Shown here: in pieces, positions 5,306-6,509 of the stretch
Layout: each line of letters starts with the position of its first letter
How positions within the stretch are numbered: position 1 is the first letter of the stretch
Source of the DNA: Pseudomonadota bacterium
GTDB taxonomy: Bacteria > Pseudomonadota > Alphaproteobacteria > Rhizobiales > Hyphomicrobiaceae
Direction: 5' to 3'
Assembly (NCBI GenBank): GCA_003242645.1
Contig: QGVC01000209.1
Span: 1 to 6,509 of the forward strand
Length of the DNA stretch: 6,509 nucleotides
Program-made: the position numbers and the translations under genes
The notes under the pieces: model-generated
Databases searched by the model: none
Told to the model about the DNA's origin: nothing
The model's input: the letters and a program-made list of their open reading frames with translations, nothing else

Positions 5306-6509
5306 GCGCGGTCACCCTTCAGCGAAGTGATCCCGAGCATCCGCAAGACGTATCGCTCATACACCGGCGTGAGCGATCCGGTGCGAACCTTGTACAGGAA
5401 ATACTTCTCGAAGGCGATCTTCGCCAGATGCACCCACTTTCCAGTCTTGGCCCAGGTGAGATTTCGCGGCGGAATCTCGGGCAGCGCGACGAACGCAGCG
5501 CCCGCATCTCCGAAGTCCGCCAGACAGATGGCGTTCCAGGTCGCCTGCGCGCTCGCCGGCCGGCCGCTGAGCTCCGCCGCGATGTTCTCGCAGACTGCGC
5601 TCACCATCGACTCGATCATGTACCCCGTCTTGGGCGCGCCGGTCGGCACAGGAGTCGGTTCCACGGGCGGAATCGCAACGCATACACCGACCGCAAAGAT
5701 GCTCGGGTACGCGAGCGAGCGCTGGTGGGTATCCACGAGCACGAAGCCGCGGGGATTGCACAGCCCGGGCACAGCCGCCACCGCCTGCACGCCGCCGAAC
5801 GCCGGGATCACCATGCTGTACGCGAACGGCAGGATGTGCTCCTTCTTCGGCCGGCCATCGTCGTCGTGCTCCACGACTTGCATCTGTCCCGGCGTGACCG
5901 CCGTGATCTTCGCGTTCGTGATCCACCTGATGTGACGCTGGCGCAGCTCCGATTCCATCAGTCCCTTGCTGTCACCGACGCCCCCGAGACCCATATGGCC
6001 GATGTACGGCTCACTCGTCACGTACGTCATGGGAACCCGGTCGCGCAGCTTGCGCTTGCGCAGATCCGCATCGACGATCATGGCGAATTCATACGCCGGA
6101 CCGAAGCAGCTTGCGCCGCTCGCCGCGCCGACCACGATCGGTCCTGGACTCTTCAGGAGCTCCTGGTAGGCATTCCATGCGTGCACTGCGTGATCCTGCG
6201 TGCACACCGATTCGGTATATCCCTCCGGGCCCAGGCCGGGCACTTCGTCGAAGGCGAGCCGAGGTCCGGTGGCGATGACGAGATAGTCGTAGCTCAGGCG
6301 CTGCCCGCCGCGCAGCGTCAGCACCTTCGCTGTCGCGTCGATCGCCTCGACAGGCTCGGGTATCCAGCGGATACCTTTGGCCTCGAGGGGCTCGCTCAGC
6401 TCGATGCGGGTCCGCTCACGCTCGCGCCAGCCGATCGCGATCCACGGGTTCGACGGAGTGAACTCGAAGTACGGCGACGTGCCGATGAGCGTGACCTGGT
6501 GCGCATCAC
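5302..6509 (-). CDS. sqr: Sulfide:quinone oxidoreductase (5' end beyond window)
   Basis: This is an FAD-dependent, membrane-associated oxidoreductase that oxidises sulfide to polysulfide or zero-valent sulfur and passes electrons to the quinone pool. The frame is open to the right edge, giving 401 complete residues; the N-terminus, including the first FAD-binding glycine motif, is missing (about 26 residues by comparison with the Acidithiobacillus ferrooxidans enzyme, from memory). Visible motifs are SPYFEFTPSNPWIAIGWR near the start, YLVIATGP at about 75-82, and GVCVAIPPVEPTPVPTGAPK around 274-293. The three cysteines expected of this SQR group are present: SVCTQDHA (fragment residue 102), ASCFGPAYEF (134) and NAICLADFGD (328); the last two match the redox-active pair. 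The C-terminus (KWVHLAKIAFEKYF onward) is amphipathic, as in the membrane-anchoring end of SQRs. Its TGA overlaps the ATG of the next gene (ATGA). The cysteine set argues against a generic type II NADH dehydrogenase; flavocytochrome c dehydrogenase is less likely because there is no neighbouring diheme subunit gene in view. Confidence 0.5.
   Translation of the reverse strand, partial: DAHQVTLIGTSPYFEFTPSNPWIAIGWRERERTRIELSEPLEAKGIRWIPEPVEAIDATAKVLTLRGGQRLSYDYLVIATGPRLAFDEVPGLGPEGYTESVCTQDHAVHAWNAYQELLKSPGPIVVGAASGASCFGPAYEFAMIVDADLRKRKLRDRVPMTYVTSEPYIGHMGLGGVGDSKGLMESELRQRHIRWITNAKITAVTPGQMQVVEHDDDGRPKKEHILPFAYSMVIPAFGGVQAVAAVPGLCNPRGFVLVDTHQRSLAYPSIFAVGVCVAIPPVEPTPVPTGAPKTGYMIESMVSAVCENIAAELSGRPASAQATWNAICLADFGDAGAAFVALPEIPPRNLTWAKTGKWVHLAKIAFEKYFLYKVRTGSLTPVYERYVLRMLGITSLKGDRA

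Overview
The window is GC-rich proteobacterial DNA. The cytochrome bd subunits follow the Escherichia coli CydA/CydB/CydX pattern closely, and the flavoprotein resembles the Acidithiobacillus type of sulfide:quinone oxidoreductase. A gamma- or betaproteobacterium is the most likely source; the genus cannot be told from the sequence alone.

Almost everything lies on the minus strand as one tightly packed operon, read from right to left. The order is sulfide:quinone oxidoreductase (sqr, 5' end cut by the window edge), a TolC-family outer-membrane channel protein, a secreted DUF3365/Tll0287-like monoheme c-type cytochrome, a one-helix small protein resembling CydP, and the cytochrome bd quinol oxidase genes cydA, cydB and cydX. 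Three junctions are 4-base stop/start overlaps (sqr/tolC-like, heme protein/cydP, cydP/cydA) and the others are gaps of 23 to 46 bases. The operon promoter must lie beyond the right edge, and no convincing terminator is seen after cydX.

Read together, the genes describe a short sulfide-to-oxygen respiratory chain. SQR oxidises sulfide and reduces the quinone pool, and a bd-type oxidase, a class known to resist sulfide, re-oxidises the quinol with O2. No bc1 complex or heme-copper oxidase is needed. The TolC-like channel and the heme protein between the two enzymes are the unexplained parts. They could serve export of the sulfur product and redox or ligand sensing, but that is inference.

There are two anomalies. 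cydA carries an apparent single-base deletion after codon 17: the canonical ATG, ribosome-binding site and first 17 codons are in one frame and the remaining 505 codons in another. Left of cydX, about 100 bases hold a 27-codon plus-strand remnant of a glycoside hydrolase family 3 gene (including the SDW motif), next to a cluster of CTTAAGG repeats at the window edge. This suggests an old rearrangement just beyond the end of the operon.
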